Assembly: GCA_964647485.1 (NCBI GenBank)
Contig: CAZYHV010000011.1
Span: 1-64,000, forward strand
DNA length: 64,000 bases
Reading direction: 5' to 3'
Source: FW021-bin31 sp964647485
GTDB taxonomy: Bacteria > Bacteroidota > Bacteroidia > Chitinophagales > Chitinophagaceae
Below the pieces are notes generated by a model that was given only the letters and a program-made list of their open reading frames with translations, did no database searches and had not been told where the DNA came from. This document shows, in pieces, positions 27,970 through 37,449 of this stretch (positions within the stretch are counted from its first letter, which is position 1; each line of letters starts with the position of its first letter). The position numbers were made by a program, and so were the translations under genes.

Positions 27970-28566
27970 ATGGCTTACCATATAATAGAAAAATACGATA
28001 ACAAACCAACGGAAGCACTCAAAGATAATTATAAAGATGTATTACAAACCCTGGGAGAAGATATCCATAGAGATGGATTAAAGAAAACTCCGGAACGGAT
28101 TGCCAAGTCTTTACAATACCTTACAAAGGGGTATGATATGGACGCTCATGCCATTTTAAACGGGGCTCGTTTTGAAGAAGCCTATAGTGAAATGGTCATT
28201 GTGAAAGACATAGAATTATATTCTTTGTGTGAACATCATATGCTTCCCTTCTTCGGAAAAGCTCATATTGCCTATATCCCCAACGGATATATCACCGGAT
28301 TAAGCAAGCTGGCTCGGGTCGTAGAATGCTATGCTCGTCGGTTACAGGTTCAGGAACGCATGACCCATCAAATTTTAGAGGCTATCAATGAGACTCTACA
28401 TCCTCAGGGAGTCGCTGTCGTTATTGAAGCCCAACATCTCTGTATGATGATGCGTGGGGTACAAAAACAAAACTCTGTAACAACGACCTCTGCTTTCTGT
28501 GGTGAATTTGAACAGGAACCCACACGAAGTGAATTTATTCGACTGATCGATTCCTCATTGAGCTAG
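27970..28566 (+). CDS. folE: GTP cyclohydrolase I
   Basis: Converts GTP to 7,8-dihydroneopterin triphosphate, the entry to folate and related pterins. 198 residues. Zinc ligands and active-site motifs are clear: SLCEHHMLPFFGKAHIAYIP near 88-107, GLSKLARVVECYARRLQVQERMT, and the C-terminal EAQHLCMMMRG with the second zinc Cys, then QNSVTTTSAFCG. It is preceded by the QueD/PTPS gene on the same strand. Confidence 0.96.
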   Translation: MAYHIIEKYDNKPTEALKDNYKDVLQTLGEDIHRDGLKKTPERIAKSLQYLTKGYDMDAHAILNGARFEEAYSEMVIVKDIELYSLCEHHMLPFFGKAHIAYIPNGYITGLSKLARVVECYARRLQVQERMTHQILEAINETLHPQGVAVVIEAQHLCMMMRGVQKQNSVTTTSAFCGEFEQEPTRSEFIRLIDSSLS

Positions 28567-28599
28567 TAGATTTTTTGCTCATTCTAAAAAAATTTAGTC

Positions 28600-29733
28600 T
28601 TGAAAAGAATATATTTTGACAATGCAGCTACCACTCCATTAGATAAAGAAGTGTTGGAAGCGATGCTCCCGTTTTTAACCGAAAAATTTGGGAATCCTTC
28701 CACGATTTATTCTTATGGTCGGGAAACTAAAATGGCTATCGAAGGCGTTAGAAAAAGTGTAGCTAAACATTTAGGTGTGACTCCGGGTGAAATCTTTTTT
28801 ACTTCAGGAGGAACCGAGAGTACCAACACTGCTTTTTATGCCGCGGTTCATGACTTAGGGTGCAAAAGAATTATTACCTCTCCCATTGAGCATCATGCCA
28901 CCTTGCATACTGCAGAACATGCGCAACAAGAAGAAGGAATAGCAATAGATTATGTTGATATCAAACCTGACGGACATGTCGACTTAGATCATTTAAGAAA
29001 ACAACTTGCATCTTCCGAAAAGAAGACCCTCGTAGCCCTCATGCATGCCAATAATGAGATTGGGAACCTCTTAGATGCAGAATCGACAGGCTCGCTTTGT
29101 GAAGAATATGGAGCCTATTTCTTCTGTGATACGGTACAAACAGTGGGTCATTATCCAATTGATATCAAAAAGCTGAAAGCACACTTTATTAACGGTTCTG
29201 CTCATAAATTTAATGGTCCGAAAGGTGCCGGTATTTTATATATCAATCAAAACATCAAGGTACATCCATACATTTACGGAGGTGGACAAGAACGAGAAAT
29301 GCGTTCCGGAACAGAAAATGTATATGGCATTATCGGTTTTGGGAAAGCCTTAGATTTGGCTCTTACACATCATGAAAAATACAAGCGACATATTCAGGAG
29401 CTGAAGACCTACATGGGCTCACAACTACAGAAGCATCTTGAGAAGATAACCTTTAATGGCGATTGGGAAGGAGATAGCCTTTATACAATTCTGAATGTCT
29501 CTTTCCCCAAAAATGTAAAGAGTGAGATGTTATTATTCAATCTGGATCTAGCCGGAATCTGTGTATCCGGAGGAAGCGCTTGTAGCTCCGGAGCCAATAC
29601 CGGTTCTCATGTTATCAGAGCGCTTCATTCTGAGACAGAAAGTACCCCCATTCGGTTCTCTTTTTCTAAAGATAATACAAAAGAAGAAGTCGATCTGGTA
29701 GTCGCTAAGTTAAAAGAATTGTTACAACCCTAG
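28600..29733 (+). CDS. cysteine desulfurase (NifS/IscS family)
   Basis: PLP enzyme that takes sulfur from cysteine for Fe-S clusters or thio-modified tRNA. 377 residues. N-terminal YFDNAATTPLDKEV, TSGGTESTN near 69, PLP-lysine motif GSAHKFNGPKGAG near 202 and the active-site cysteine in SGGSACSSGA near 324. The start is a TTG at 28600; MKRIYFDNAATT fits the family start exactly and there is no ATG upstream in frame. It stands alone, without iscU or suf genes next to it. Confidence 0.93.
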   Translation: MKRIYFDNAATTPLDKEVLEAMLPFLTEKFGNPSTIYSYGRETKMAIEGVRKSVAKHLGVTPGEIFFTSGGTESTNTAFYAAVHDLGCKRIITSPIEHHATLHTAEHAQQEEGIAIDYVDIKPDGHVDLDHLRKQLASSEKKTLVALMHANNEIGNLLDAESTGSLCEEYGAYFFCDTVQTVGHYPIDIKKLKAHFINGSAHKFNGPKGAGILYINQNIKVHPYIYGGGQEREMRSGTENVYGIIGFGKALDLALTHHEKYKRHIQELKTYMGSQLQKHLEKITFNGDWEGDSLYTILNVSFPKNVKSEMLLFNLDLAGICVSGGSACSSGANTGSHVIRALHSETESTPIRFSFSKDNTKEEVDLVVAKLKELLQP

Positions 29734-29770
29734 TCCTCCCATTATTCAGAAATTTTCGTAACTTTCCTTC

Positions 29771-30583
29771 ATGCAAGGAAAATTACACCGGATCCAAGAA
29801 GGAAAATTCAGAAAAGCAGCTTATTATACTATAGGAAAAGGGAATCCTGTCATTTTACTCCATGGTTTTCCTGCAGATCATCAATTGTGGAGAAATCAAA
29901 TCCCCATCCTTCAAGAAGAATATCAACTCATTCTTCCTGACATTCCGGGATCAGGATTATCTCCCATTATTGAAAAGATCAGTATTGCAGACATCGGAGA
30001 TTTTATAAAAGCTATTTTAGAACAGGAAAAGATTGAAACGTGTGTTCTCATTGGACATTCTATGGGTGGATATGCCACCCTTTCTTTTGCCCAAAAATAT
30101 CCAAAGTGCCTTCGTGGATGGGGCTTAATTCATTCTTCTGCCTTTGCTGATAATGAAGAAAGGAAAAAAGGAAGGAAACGATCCATCGCTTTGATGAAAA
30201 AATATGGTCAAGATCAATTTATCAAACAGATGTTGCCTAATTTATTTTCAAAAAAAACTCGATCTGAAGATAGAAAGAAAGTACAAGCTCTCATCCAAAG
30301 AAGAATCAAAGCCGGAGTAGATGCATTAATCCCCTATTATCATGCCATGTGGGAACGCCCGGAACGCACTCAAGTTCTCAGAGAAGCAGAAGTTCCCGTA
30401 TTGTTTATCATAGGGAAAGAAGATACTGCGGCTCCTTTATCCGATCTTTTGCAACAAGTAAGCCTTCCGAAAATCAGTCAAATCCATATTTTAGAAAAAG
30501 TTGGCCATTTGGCTATGATAGAAGCTCCGTCTATCTCTACAAAAATTCTTCAGGAATTTTTAGCTTTTTGTCACGATTATTAA
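29771..30583 (+). CDS. alpha/beta hydrolase
   Basis: Cytoplasmic alpha/beta-hydrolase-fold enzyme, 270 residues, no signal peptide. Oxyanion region LLHGFPADHQLWRNQ near 29-43, nucleophile GHSMGG (Ser near 98), acid in GKEDTAAP and catalytic His in KVGHLAMIE near 249. The family is too broad to name a substrate. A weak TAACTTTC box lies directly upstream, with the ATG a few bases later. Confidence 0.85.
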   Translation: MQGKLHRIQEGKFRKAAYYTIGKGNPVILLHGFPADHQLWRNQIPILQEEYQLILPDIPGSGLSPIIEKISIADIGDFIKAILEQEKIETCVLIGHSMGGYATLSFAQKYPKCLRGWGLIHSSAFADNEERKKGRKRSIALMKKYGQDQFIKQMLPNLFSKKTRSEDRKKVQALIQRRIKAGVDALIPYYHAMWERPERTQVLREAEVPVLFIIGKEDTAAPLSDLLQQVSLPKISQIHILEKVGHLAMIEAPSISTKILQEFLAFCHDY

Positions 30584-30598
30584 TGAGGCATCGTCATT

Positions 30599-33196
30599 TT
30601 GAAGAGATTTTTAAGCGTCATATTATTTGTATTTTTCTTTCTACCTACGGAGGGCCACCATATCATCGGAGGGGAGATGTATTACACCTTTATTCATAAA
30701 ACCCAACAAGGATATCAATATAAAGTGGTCTTAAAGTTATACAGAGGATGCGAACCGGAGGATAAAGAACATGCAAATTTAGACCCTTATGTTAACTTCA
30801 CCATCTTCAATAAAGATAATCTTCAATTTAACACCATAGCAACGACTCCAAACATTCAATTAGACCAAATAGAAGAGAAATCAAATACCACTCACGATCC
30901 CTGCATTCACAATCCACCCCAATCCTGTTATCGCATTGGCTATTATAGAACAACGATTACCCTTCCGCTGAATCAGGAAGGATACACCATTGCCTATCAA
31001 AGGTGCTGCCGGGACAATACGCTAAAGAATGTAAACACTTCCTTCGAAGTCGGCGCCACCTACTTTACGAATATTCCGGGATCATCCTCCGGGATCCCGG
31101 GAGATAATAGTCCCCGCTTCGATAACGAAACCGCCATATTACTCTGTAGTACAGGAAACGTAGATTATACTTTCCAGGCTACTGATCTAAACAAAGAGGA
31201 TAAATTACGTTATGATTTTGCACCTGGATATGCAGGAGGAAATCAAAGCAACCTCATTCCGGTACCTACTTCTGCTCCTCCATTTCAGCACTTACAGTAT
31301 GTTTCCGATTTTTCGGGAAAACATCCTTTGGGAGAAAGCATCACTATTGACTCTACTACCGGAAGAATCCATGGTCGTGCCCATTTAAAGCCCGGGACTT
31401 ATGACGTAACCATACGAATACGCTCTTTTAGGAAAGGAAAGCTTATCAACACCCATTATCACGATTTTCAATTTACGGTACATAACTGTAAAAGAGATGT
31501 AGTCGCAGATATTCCGCCCCTCTTAGACGAATGTGAAAGCAAGACCTTCCATTTTACCAACAACAGCACTTCTAATAAAAAATATCTCTGGAATTTTGAT
31601 GATGGAACCACCTCCGGCGAATTTGAACCCACTCATACTTTTCAGGATACAGGCACCTACCATGTTTGGATGAAAGTCAATCCGGCCTCTAATTGTGGCG
31701 ATAGTATGGAATCTATAGTGAAAGTTTACCCGGAGTTTAAAGCAGATTTTGTAGTCTCCAATTCCTGTACCCAAGCCCCAATACAATTCTCCGATAAAAG
31801 TACTTCGACCTATGGAAGGGTTTCCTCCTTCCAATGGGATTTTGGAGATTCACAAAGTGCTTCCAATACTTCCGAAGAAAAGAATCCGCAACATACTTTT
31901 ACAGATGGAGGAGAATATACCATCCGGCTGACTGCATCCAATAACCTAGGATGTAAACAAACAGTAACGAAAACTACAAAATTATATGGCACGCCCGATC
32001 TCCGGGTGTCTCCGGATACTATTTTGTGTTATAAAGATCCTTTTGACCTACATGCCAATAGCAGTAGAAGCGGAACCTATCTTTGGACAACGCAGTATAA
32101 TATCAACAATATCCACATCTCCAATCCTACTGTTCATCCACAAAAAGACACGACTTATCATCTTTCTTTTACAGACACTCATGGGTGTATAGCCCAAGAT
32201 TCCGTTCATCTGAAAGTGAAACATCGGCTTCAGGTAAAAGCCGGTGTAGATACCACCATTTGCCGGGGAGATCCGGTCAATTTACATGCAACCAGCGATG
32301 AAAATTATGCCTTTTCCTGGTACAACTCAAAAAATAAACTCATTCAAAAAGGACGTAACATTCATTCTAATACAAGTAAAGATGAGACTTATCGCGTGAT
32401 AGCAGAACTTGGAAGTTGCCGGGCTTCAGACCAGACGCAGGTACAAACCATTCCTTATCCGGAGCCTAAGATTCTTCCCACGGACACCACAATCTGCTAT
32501 GGAGATCAGATTCAATTAACCGCTAGCGGAGGAAGTATTTATCATTGGCATCCTTCTACCCATCTCAAAAACCCCAACCAAAGAAATATTTTCGTCACTC
32601 CCGATACGACCACCATTTATACATTAACTGTACGAGACACTATGGGATGTCCCAAACCGGTCGATCAACAAGTAAAAATAGGAGTTATTCCTCCAATAAA
32701 AGCTTTCGCAGGGCGAGATACCATCATTACTATAGGGAAACAATTCAAACTTCATGCACAAGGAGGGAATCATTATGAATGGAGTCCGGCACAAGGATTA
32801 AGCAATCCGTTTATTCCAAACCCTATCGTAAATCGAAAAACAGATATCACTTACCGACTTAAAGCCATGGTTCACACTTGTGTTGGATATGATTCTATTC
32901 ATATTCGTTATATCAAAGGTCCCGAAATATATGTTCCTTCTGCTTTTAGCCCTAATGGAGATGGTCAAAACGATATTTTTCGTCCTATTCCCGTAGGTAT
33001 GACAAAAATACTATATTTCAAAGTCTACGATCGATGGGGGAATCTTGTTTATCAAACAAAAGACTATATGAAAGGATGGGGAGGGGAGTATAAAGGACAA
33101 CCTGCTCCACAAGGGGCTTATGTGTGGATGGTAAAGGCAACTGATTTTAATGGTAAAAAAATTACTAAAAAAGGAAGTGTACTCCTCATCCGATAG
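30599..33196 (+). CDS. large surface protein with PKD domains and gliding-motility C-terminal domain
   Basis: Secreted protein of 865 residues. Signal peptide (KRFLSVILFVFFFLPTEG), then an N-terminal region opening HHIIGGEMYYT that is common in this protein group. Two PKD domains follow (WNFDDGTTSGEFEPTHTFQDTGTYHV near 330; WDFGDSQSA...HTFTDGGEYTIRLTASN near 415), several repeated units of the type DTTICRGDPVNLHA / DTTICYGDQIQLTASGGS, and a C-terminal gliding-motility-associated domain (VPSAFSPNGDGQNDIF near 780 to the end), a sorting signal for the type IX secretion system. The start is a TTG; the nearby ATG at 30583 is in another frame. A role in adhesion or gliding is inferred from the domains. 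Confidence 0.9.
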   Translation: MKRFLSVILFVFFFLPTEGHHIIGGEMYYTFIHKTQQGYQYKVVLKLYRGCEPEDKEHANLDPYVNFTIFNKDNLQFNTIATTPNIQLDQIEEKSNTTHDPCIHNPPQSCYRIGYYRTTITLPLNQEGYTIAYQRCCRDNTLKNVNTSFEVGATYFTNIPGSSSGIPGDNSPRFDNETAILLCSTGNVDYTFQATDLNKEDKLRYDFAPGYAGGNQSNLIPVPTSAPPFQHLQYVSDFSGKHPLGESITIDSTTGRIHGRAHLKPGTYDVTIRIRSFRKGKLINTHYHDFQFTVHNCKRDVVADIPPLLDECESKTFHFTNNSTSNKKYLWNFDDGTTSGEFEPTHTFQDTGTYHVWMKVNPASNCGDSMESIVKVYPEFKADFVVSNSCTQAPIQFSDKSTSTYGRVSSFQWDFGDSQSASNTSEEKNPQHTFTDGGEYTIRLTASNNLGCKQTVTKTTKLYGTPDLRVSPDTILCYKDPFDLHANSSRSGTYLWTTQYNINNIHISNPTVHPQKDTTYHLSFTDTHGCIAQDSVHLKVKHRLQVKAGVDTTICRGDPVNLHATSDENYAFSWYNSKNKLIQKGRNIHSNTSKDETYRVIAELGSCRASDQTQVQTIPYPEPKILPTDTTICYGDQIQLTASGGSIYHWHPSTHLKNPNQRNIFVTPDTTTIYTLTVRDTMGCPKPVDQQVKIGVIPPIKAFAGRDTIITIGKQFKLHAQGGNHYEWSPAQGLSNPFIPNPIVNRKTDITYRLKAMVHTCVGYDSIHIRYIKGPEIYVPSAFSPNGDGQNDIFRPIPVGMTKILYFKVYDRWGNLVYQTKDYMKGWGGEYKGQPAPQGAYVWMVKATDFNGKKITKKGSVLLIR

Positions 33197-33222
33197 CTCT
33201 CTCGAATTAATCCGACAACAGG

Positions 33223-33936
33223 TTAAAACCGGGAGAGTTGTTCCGGTTTTATCTTCCCTTCATAAATGGCTTTCCCAACGATTGCTGCTTTACAGCCTAT
33301 TTCTTCCAACACTTCTAAATCGTCTATAGAACTCACTCCGCCGCTGGCTGTAAAATTCAAATAAGGAAACTGCGCAATTATTTTTTTATACAATTCGACC
33401 GAAGGACCGGCTAACAACCCATCTTTGGAGATGTCGGTACAAAAGGCTTGTTTCAATCCATGTTTTATATTCTCTTCTAAGAAGTCATAAATCGAAAACT
33501 GGGTTTGTTCTGTCCAACCATGAATCGCAATCATTTCTCCATTTACATCCGCCCCCAATAAAATTTTTTCTCCCCCATATTCCTTGATCCAGGCATAAAA
33601 CAATTCCGGATTTTTTACCGCAATACTACCAATAGTCGCCATATCCGCACCGGCGTCAAAAACAGACTGTATATCTTCATTCGTTTTTATACCTCCTCCA
33701 AAATCAATAGTCAAATTCGTTCCGGCAGCTAAACGCTCAAGCACCTTTTGGTTGACGACCTTTTTGGCCTTGGCTCCATCCAAATCTACCAAGTGCAACC
33801 TCTTTAACCCGACAGCTTCAAATTCTTTAGCTACCTCTAAAGGGTTTTCATTATATATCTTCTTTTGTGCATAGTCGCCTTGTGTAAGACGAACACATTT
33901 CCCCTCAATAAGATCAATGGCAGGAATAATAATCAT
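33223..33936 (-). CDS. hisA: HisA, ProFAR isomerase
   Basis: Histidine biosynthesis: isomerises phosphoribosylformimino-AICAR-phosphate. About 237 residues, one (beta/alpha)8 barrel. IPAIDLIEGKCVRLTQGDY at the N-terminus with the catalytic Asp, DFGGGIK, TDISKDGLLAGP near 167 with the second catalytic Asp, and ASGGVSSIDDL. I start at the ATG at 33936, giving MIIIPAIDL; the longer frame adds seven unconserved residues. hisF is not adjacent, and hisH is separated by a plus-strand gene. Confidence 0.95.
   Translation of the reverse strand: MIIIPAIDLIEGKCVRLTQGDYAQKKIYNENPLEVAKEFEAVGLKRLHLVDLDGAKAKKVVNQKVLERLAAGTNLTIDFGGGIKTNEDIQSVFDAGADMATIGSIAVKNPELFYAWIKEYGGEKILLGADVNGEMIAIHGWTEQTQFSIYDFLEENIKHGLKQAFCTDISKDGLLAGPSVELYKKIIAQFPYLNFTASGGVSSIDDLEVLEEIGCKAAIVGKAIYEGKIKPEQLSRF
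33225..33250. terminator. bidirectional terminator hairpin
   Basis: AAAACCGG (33225-33232) and CCGGTTTT (33243-33250) pair around a 10-base loop. It lies between the convergent surface-protein gene and hisA and overlaps the last codons of hisA. A short T run follows on the plus strand. Confidence 0.65.
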
Positions 33937-34127
33937 ACTTAAAAAATTATAGAACACAAAGATCGAAAAAAGCAGCGAAATAAAACTAATAATTTGTAAA
34001 TTCGCTTTTTATAAAAGCAAGGAAGATGGATAGCAATACAATCCAAAATAATCTATGCCTAAGCTAACCCCGGATGTATCGATTAAAGATACCATTGAAA
34101 ACGGAAACACCTTAAAAAATTTTACCA

Positions 34128-34334
34128 ATGACCCTTTTTGACAGATACCTGATTTGGGCCGTATTATGCTTTGTCTTTGCACTCATCTACATTCATTTTC
34201 TGATGAAGCAAACAGAGGGAAAAAAGAAGCTGGCTTTTCCACAAAAACTACTTTATAGCCTTTTCATTGCAATCATCGTCCCCTTAATCATCCTGGGGGT
34301 CTTCAAATTATTTGGCGTACACATTTTCGGATAA
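34128..34334 (+). CDS. small two-helix membrane protein
   Basis: Unrecognised, 68 residues. Two predicted transmembrane helices, about 6-25 (RYLIWAVLCFVFALIYIHFL) and about 43-62 (LLYSLFIAIIVPLIILGVFKLFG), joined by a Lys-rich loop. It lies between hisA and hisH but on the opposite strand. A 28-codon frame beginning at 34055 (MPKLTPDVSIKDTIENG...) ends at 34141, overlapping this start by 14 bases, so the two could be translationally coupled. Moderate confidence that it is real, from its clean topology. Confidence 0.55.
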   Translation: MTLFDRYLIWAVLCFVFALIYIHFLMKQTEGKKKLAFPQKLLYSLFIAIIVPLIILGVFKLFGVHIFG

Positions 34335-34343
34335 CGAAATACA

Positions 34344-34928
34344 CTAAAACGATACAAAATTTTCGATAATCCTACTTCCAACAGCAGCTGATTTCTCCGG
34401 ATGAAACTGCACTGCATAAAAATTATTTTGCTGTATGGCAGCACTATAGGAGAGTCCATAATTTGTCGTAGCTATCGTCTCTTTACTTTTTTCCACATAA
34501 TAGCTGTGAACAAGATAAATGAAGCTCTCTTCTTTCACCTTCTCAAATAAGGGAGAGACCAAACCGGAAATATTATTCCATCCTACTTGTGGGACTTTCC
34601 CTACCTCTGACGGGAACTTTTTAACCATCAGATCAAAGACGCCCAAACAATCCGCATTATTTTCTTCTGAATGGTTACAAAGAAGTTGCATTCCTAAACA
34701 AATGCCCAGAACCGGTTGTTTCAAATCTTTAATCACCTGATCCAGCTTTCGCTCTTTTAGGTATTTCATCGCCGAAGAAGCTTCTCCTACGCCCGGAAAA
34801 ATCACCTTATCGGAGGATTGTATTTCTTCATGATTATCGGTAACCTCAGCCTTAACTCCTATGCGCTCAAGAGCATAGAGCACTGAACGAATGTTACCTG
34901 CATTGTATTTTATCAGTGTTATCTTCAC
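34344..34928 (-). CDS. hisH: HisH, glutaminase subunit of imidazole glycerol phosphate synthase
   Basis: Class I glutamine amidotransferase that supplies ammonia to HisF. 194 residues. Nucleophile motif LGICLGMQLL (Cys near 78), and the His-Glu pair in FHPEKS near 177. The start codon at 34926-34928 is GTG, giving the typical KITLIKYNAGNIRSV opening. It lies 104 bases after trpA, so it may be transcribed with the trp operon. Its partner hisF is not in the window. Confidence 0.94.
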   Translation of the reverse strand: MKITLIKYNAGNIRSVLYALERIGVKAEVTDNHEEIQSSDKVIFPGVGEASSAMKYLKERKLDQVIKDLKQPVLGICLGMQLLCNHSEENNADCLGVFDLMVKKFPSEVGKVPQVGWNNISGLVSPLFEKVKEESFIYLVHSYYVEKSKETIATTNYGLSYSAAIQQNNFYAVQFHPEKSAAVGSRIIENFVSF

Positions 34929-35032
34929 GTTTTTTCATTAAAATATTCATAAAACCGGTTGTCCAACGCTCCCTCAACGACCTTTGTTTTGAACTCGTCT
35001 CTCCTATACATAAGCCCTTCTTCTGTCAATGA

Positions 35033-35803
35033 TTATGATAGAATCCCTCCTATAAAATTTTGTATATTTTCCTGTAATGTGCCTTCTTTTTGTAATGCTT
35101 TTATGAATGCAGTTCCAATAATAGCGCCACGGGTATGTCGGGATGCAGACATAAAACTTTCATGATCTTTCACCCCAAAACCGGCTAAAACCGGATGCTT
35201 CAAAGAGCTGTTTTGTAACCTTTCAAAATAATTTTCCTGTTTCTTCCAATCCTTATCTGTTCCTGTCGTCGAAGAAGAAGAAACCGCATAAATAAAGCCG
35301 GTACTCAAATCGTCAATATACTTTAATCGCTCTTCAGAAGTTTCGGGAGTGACTAAAAAAATGTTGGAGATTCCATTTTGGATAAACAATGATCGATATT
35401 CTTCCTGATACTCTTCTAAGGGTAAATCCGGCAGAATAAGTCCATCTACGCCCACTTCTCTGCATTTTTCCAAAAAATTTTCCAGGCCAAATTGCATGAC
35501 AGGATTCAGATATCCCATCAATATAATTGGAATATTTATTTTTTCTCTAGATCCTTTTAGTTGTTCAAAGAGAACCTTTAAGGACATTCCATTTTCCAGG
35601 GCCTTTTTGCTACTTTCCTGAATCACCGGTCCATCTGCCAAAGGATCGGAAAAGGGCATCCCGATTTCTACCATGTCTGCTCCGGCATTCTGCAGGTTTT
35701 CCAGCACGGAGAGGGTATCTTCTAATTGAGGATATCCGGCCGTAAAATAGATGCTCAGGATATCTTTATTCTTTTCTTGAAACAGCTTATTTATTCGATT
35801 CAT
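35033..35803 (-). CDS. trpA: tryptophan synthase alpha chain
   Basis: Cleaves indole-3-glycerol phosphate to indole, passed to TrpB. 256 residues. YFTAGYPQLEDTL, MVEIGMPFSDPLADGPVIQ with the catalytic Glu, GLILPDLPLEE with the catalytic Asp, and FIYAVSSSSTTGTDK. Last gene of the trp operon; separated from trpB by the GroES-like gene (16 bases upstream). Confidence 0.96.
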   Translation of the reverse strand: MNRINKLFQEKNKDILSIYFTAGYPQLEDTLSVLENLQNAGADMVEIGMPFSDPLADGPVIQESSKKALENGMSLKVLFEQLKGSREKINIPIILMGYLNPVMQFGLENFLEKCREVGVDGLILPDLPLEEYQEEYRSLFIQNGISNIFLVTPETSEERLKYIDDLSTGFIYAVSSSSTTGTDKDWKKQENYFERLQNSSLKHPVLAGFGVKDHESFMSASRHTRGAIIGTAFIKALQKEGTLQENIQNFIGGILS

Positions 35804-35819
35804 TTTATCTGGATTTCAT

Positions 35820-36200
35820 CTACAAATCTTCCTCCCTTTCCAATATCAAGATTGCATTATGAGGGACAATAAAATATTTTTCTTTTTCAAAGTTAATTTC
35901 TGTGGCAGCATCGATTAAAAAAACAGCGATATCGCCTTCTTCTGCCTGCAAGGGGACATACTTCACTTGTTCGTCTTTAGGCTTCCAGGACTCCTCACTC
36001 TCTACCGGCATAGGAATGGCATATCCGGGTCCTGTTTTTATTACATACCCTCGTCGTACTTTTTGTTTTTCCTGTACTCCCGGAGGGAGGTATAATCCTC
36101 CACGCGTCTTCTCATCTGCTTCCACAGGTTTCACTAACACCCGATCTCCAATGACAACAATCCTTTTCAATTTATTATCCGATGTCAAATGTGTATCCAT
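35820..36200 (-). CDS. GroES-like co-chaperone family protein
   Basis: 126 residues, longer than true GroES (about 95). The GroES fold is recognisable from VVIGDRVLVKPVEADEKTRGGLYLPPG at the N-terminus, the GDIAVFLIDAATEINFEKEKYFIVPHNAILIL end, and the order of beta strands, with an insertion in the middle (PMPVESEESWKPKDE). No groEL is adjacent. It is embedded between trpB (one base gap) and trpA (16 bases), so it must be co-transcribed with them. A role in folding or regulating tryptophan synthase is possible but unsupported; it may simply be an operon passenger. Confidence 0.8.
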   Translation of the reverse strand: MDTHLTSDNKLKRIVVIGDRVLVKPVEADEKTRGGLYLPPGVQEKQKVRRGYVIKTGPGYAIPMPVESEESWKPKDEQVKYVPLQAEEGDIAVFLIDAATEINFEKEKYFIVPHNAILILEREEDL

Positions 36201-36201
36201 T

Positions 36202-37449
36202 TTATAAGTTCAATTTTTTCATGTAGGTATCCATATCTTTATCTCCTCTGCCACTCACACAAACCACAACAACATCATCTTTCTTCAAAGGTAAATCTTT
36301 TAATTTGGCCAAAGCATGAGCACTTTCTAATGCCGGGATAATTCCTTCTAATTGTGTCAGTTCCAAAGCGGCCTGCAGAGCTTCTTCATCTGTAGCATTC
36401 ATATATTGTCCACGTCTGCTCTCAAATAAATGCGCATGTAAGGGACCTATTCCGGGATAATCTAATCCGGCCGAAATAGAATGAGCTTCCTCAATCTGTC
36501 CATCTTCGGTTTGCATCAAAAGCGTCTTACTGCCATGAATAATCCCCGGTTTACCTAAAATAGTCGTAGCTGCCGAATAACCACTATTTACTCCTTCTCC
36601 GGAAGCTTCTACGGCAACGAGTTTTACTTCATCTTCCTCTAAAAAGTGATAAAATGTTCCGGCGGCATTGCTTCCTCCTCCCACACAGGCTATTGCATAA
36701 TTCGGTAATTCCTTTCCTGTTTTTTCTGCCAACTGTTTTCTAATTTCAGCGCTAATCACCGACTGAAATCGAGCCACCATATCCGGATAAGGATGAGGAC
36801 CCACTACAGAGCCAATAATATAATGGGTATCCTCCGGATGATTAATCCAATACCGAATAGCCTCATTTGTTGCATCTTTTAAAGTCTTACTTCCACTTTC
36901 TGCAGCTCGTACTTCAGCTCCCAGCATTTTCATTCTGGCCACATTAGGCGCTTGTCGCTCTATATCCACTGCTCCCATATATACCGCACAAGGCATTCCC
37001 ATTAATGCACAAACCGTAGCCGTGGCTACTCCATGTTGTCCGGCCCCCGTTTCCGCCACAATCGTCTTTTTTCCTAACCTTTGTGCCAACAAAATCTGAC
37101 CAATTGTATTGTTGATTTTATGAGCGCCGGTATGGTTCAGATCTTCTCTTTTCAGATAGATTTTCGCTTTATATTTTTCCGACAATCGCTTCGCAAAATA
37201 CAAAGGCGATGGCCGACCAACATAATCCCTTAATAACTGGTCAAATTCCTGTTTAAAGGAAGGATCCTGCACAATATCCAGATAATTATCCTGCAATTCT
37301 TTCACATTTGGATATAACATCTCAGGGATATAAGCCCCGCCAAAGTTGCCATAATATCCTTTTCGGGTCACTCTGAATTTTCCGGCTTTCAGAAAATCCA
37401 CCGTATCCTTTTTCTGTGCGGATGGGTTCAAATGAAATTCAAGTCCCAT
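36202..37449 (-). CDS. trpB: tryptophan synthase beta chain
   Basis: PLP enzyme joining indole and serine. 415 residues. GNFGGAYIPEMLYPNVKEL near 35-52, PLP-lysine motif REDLNHTGAHKINNTIGQ near 107-124, ETGAGQHGVATATVCAL, phosphate loop GGGSNAAG near 253. The start overlaps the end of trpF by 22 bases. The order trpF-trpB-trpA is standard apart from the inserted GroES-like gene. Confidence 0.97.
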   Translation of the reverse strand: MGLEFHLNPSAQKKDTVDFLKAGKFRVTRKGYYGNFGGAYIPEMLYPNVKELQDNYLDIVQDPSFKQEFDQLLRDYVGRPSPLYFAKRLSEKYKAKIYLKREDLNHTGAHKINNTIGQILLAQRLGKKTIVAETGAGQHGVATATVCALMGMPCAVYMGAVDIERQAPNVARMKMLGAEVRAAESGSKTLKDATNEAIRYWINHPEDTHYIIGSVVGPHPYPDMVARFQSVISAEIRKQLAEKTGKELPNYAIACVGGGSNAAGTFYHFLEEDEVKLVAVEASGEGVNSGYSAATTILGKPGIIHGSKTLLMQTEDGQIEEAHSISAGLDYPGIGPLHAHLFESRRGQYMNATDEEALQAALELTQLEGIIPALESAHALAKLKDLPLKKDDVVVVCVSGRGDKDMDTYMKKLNL

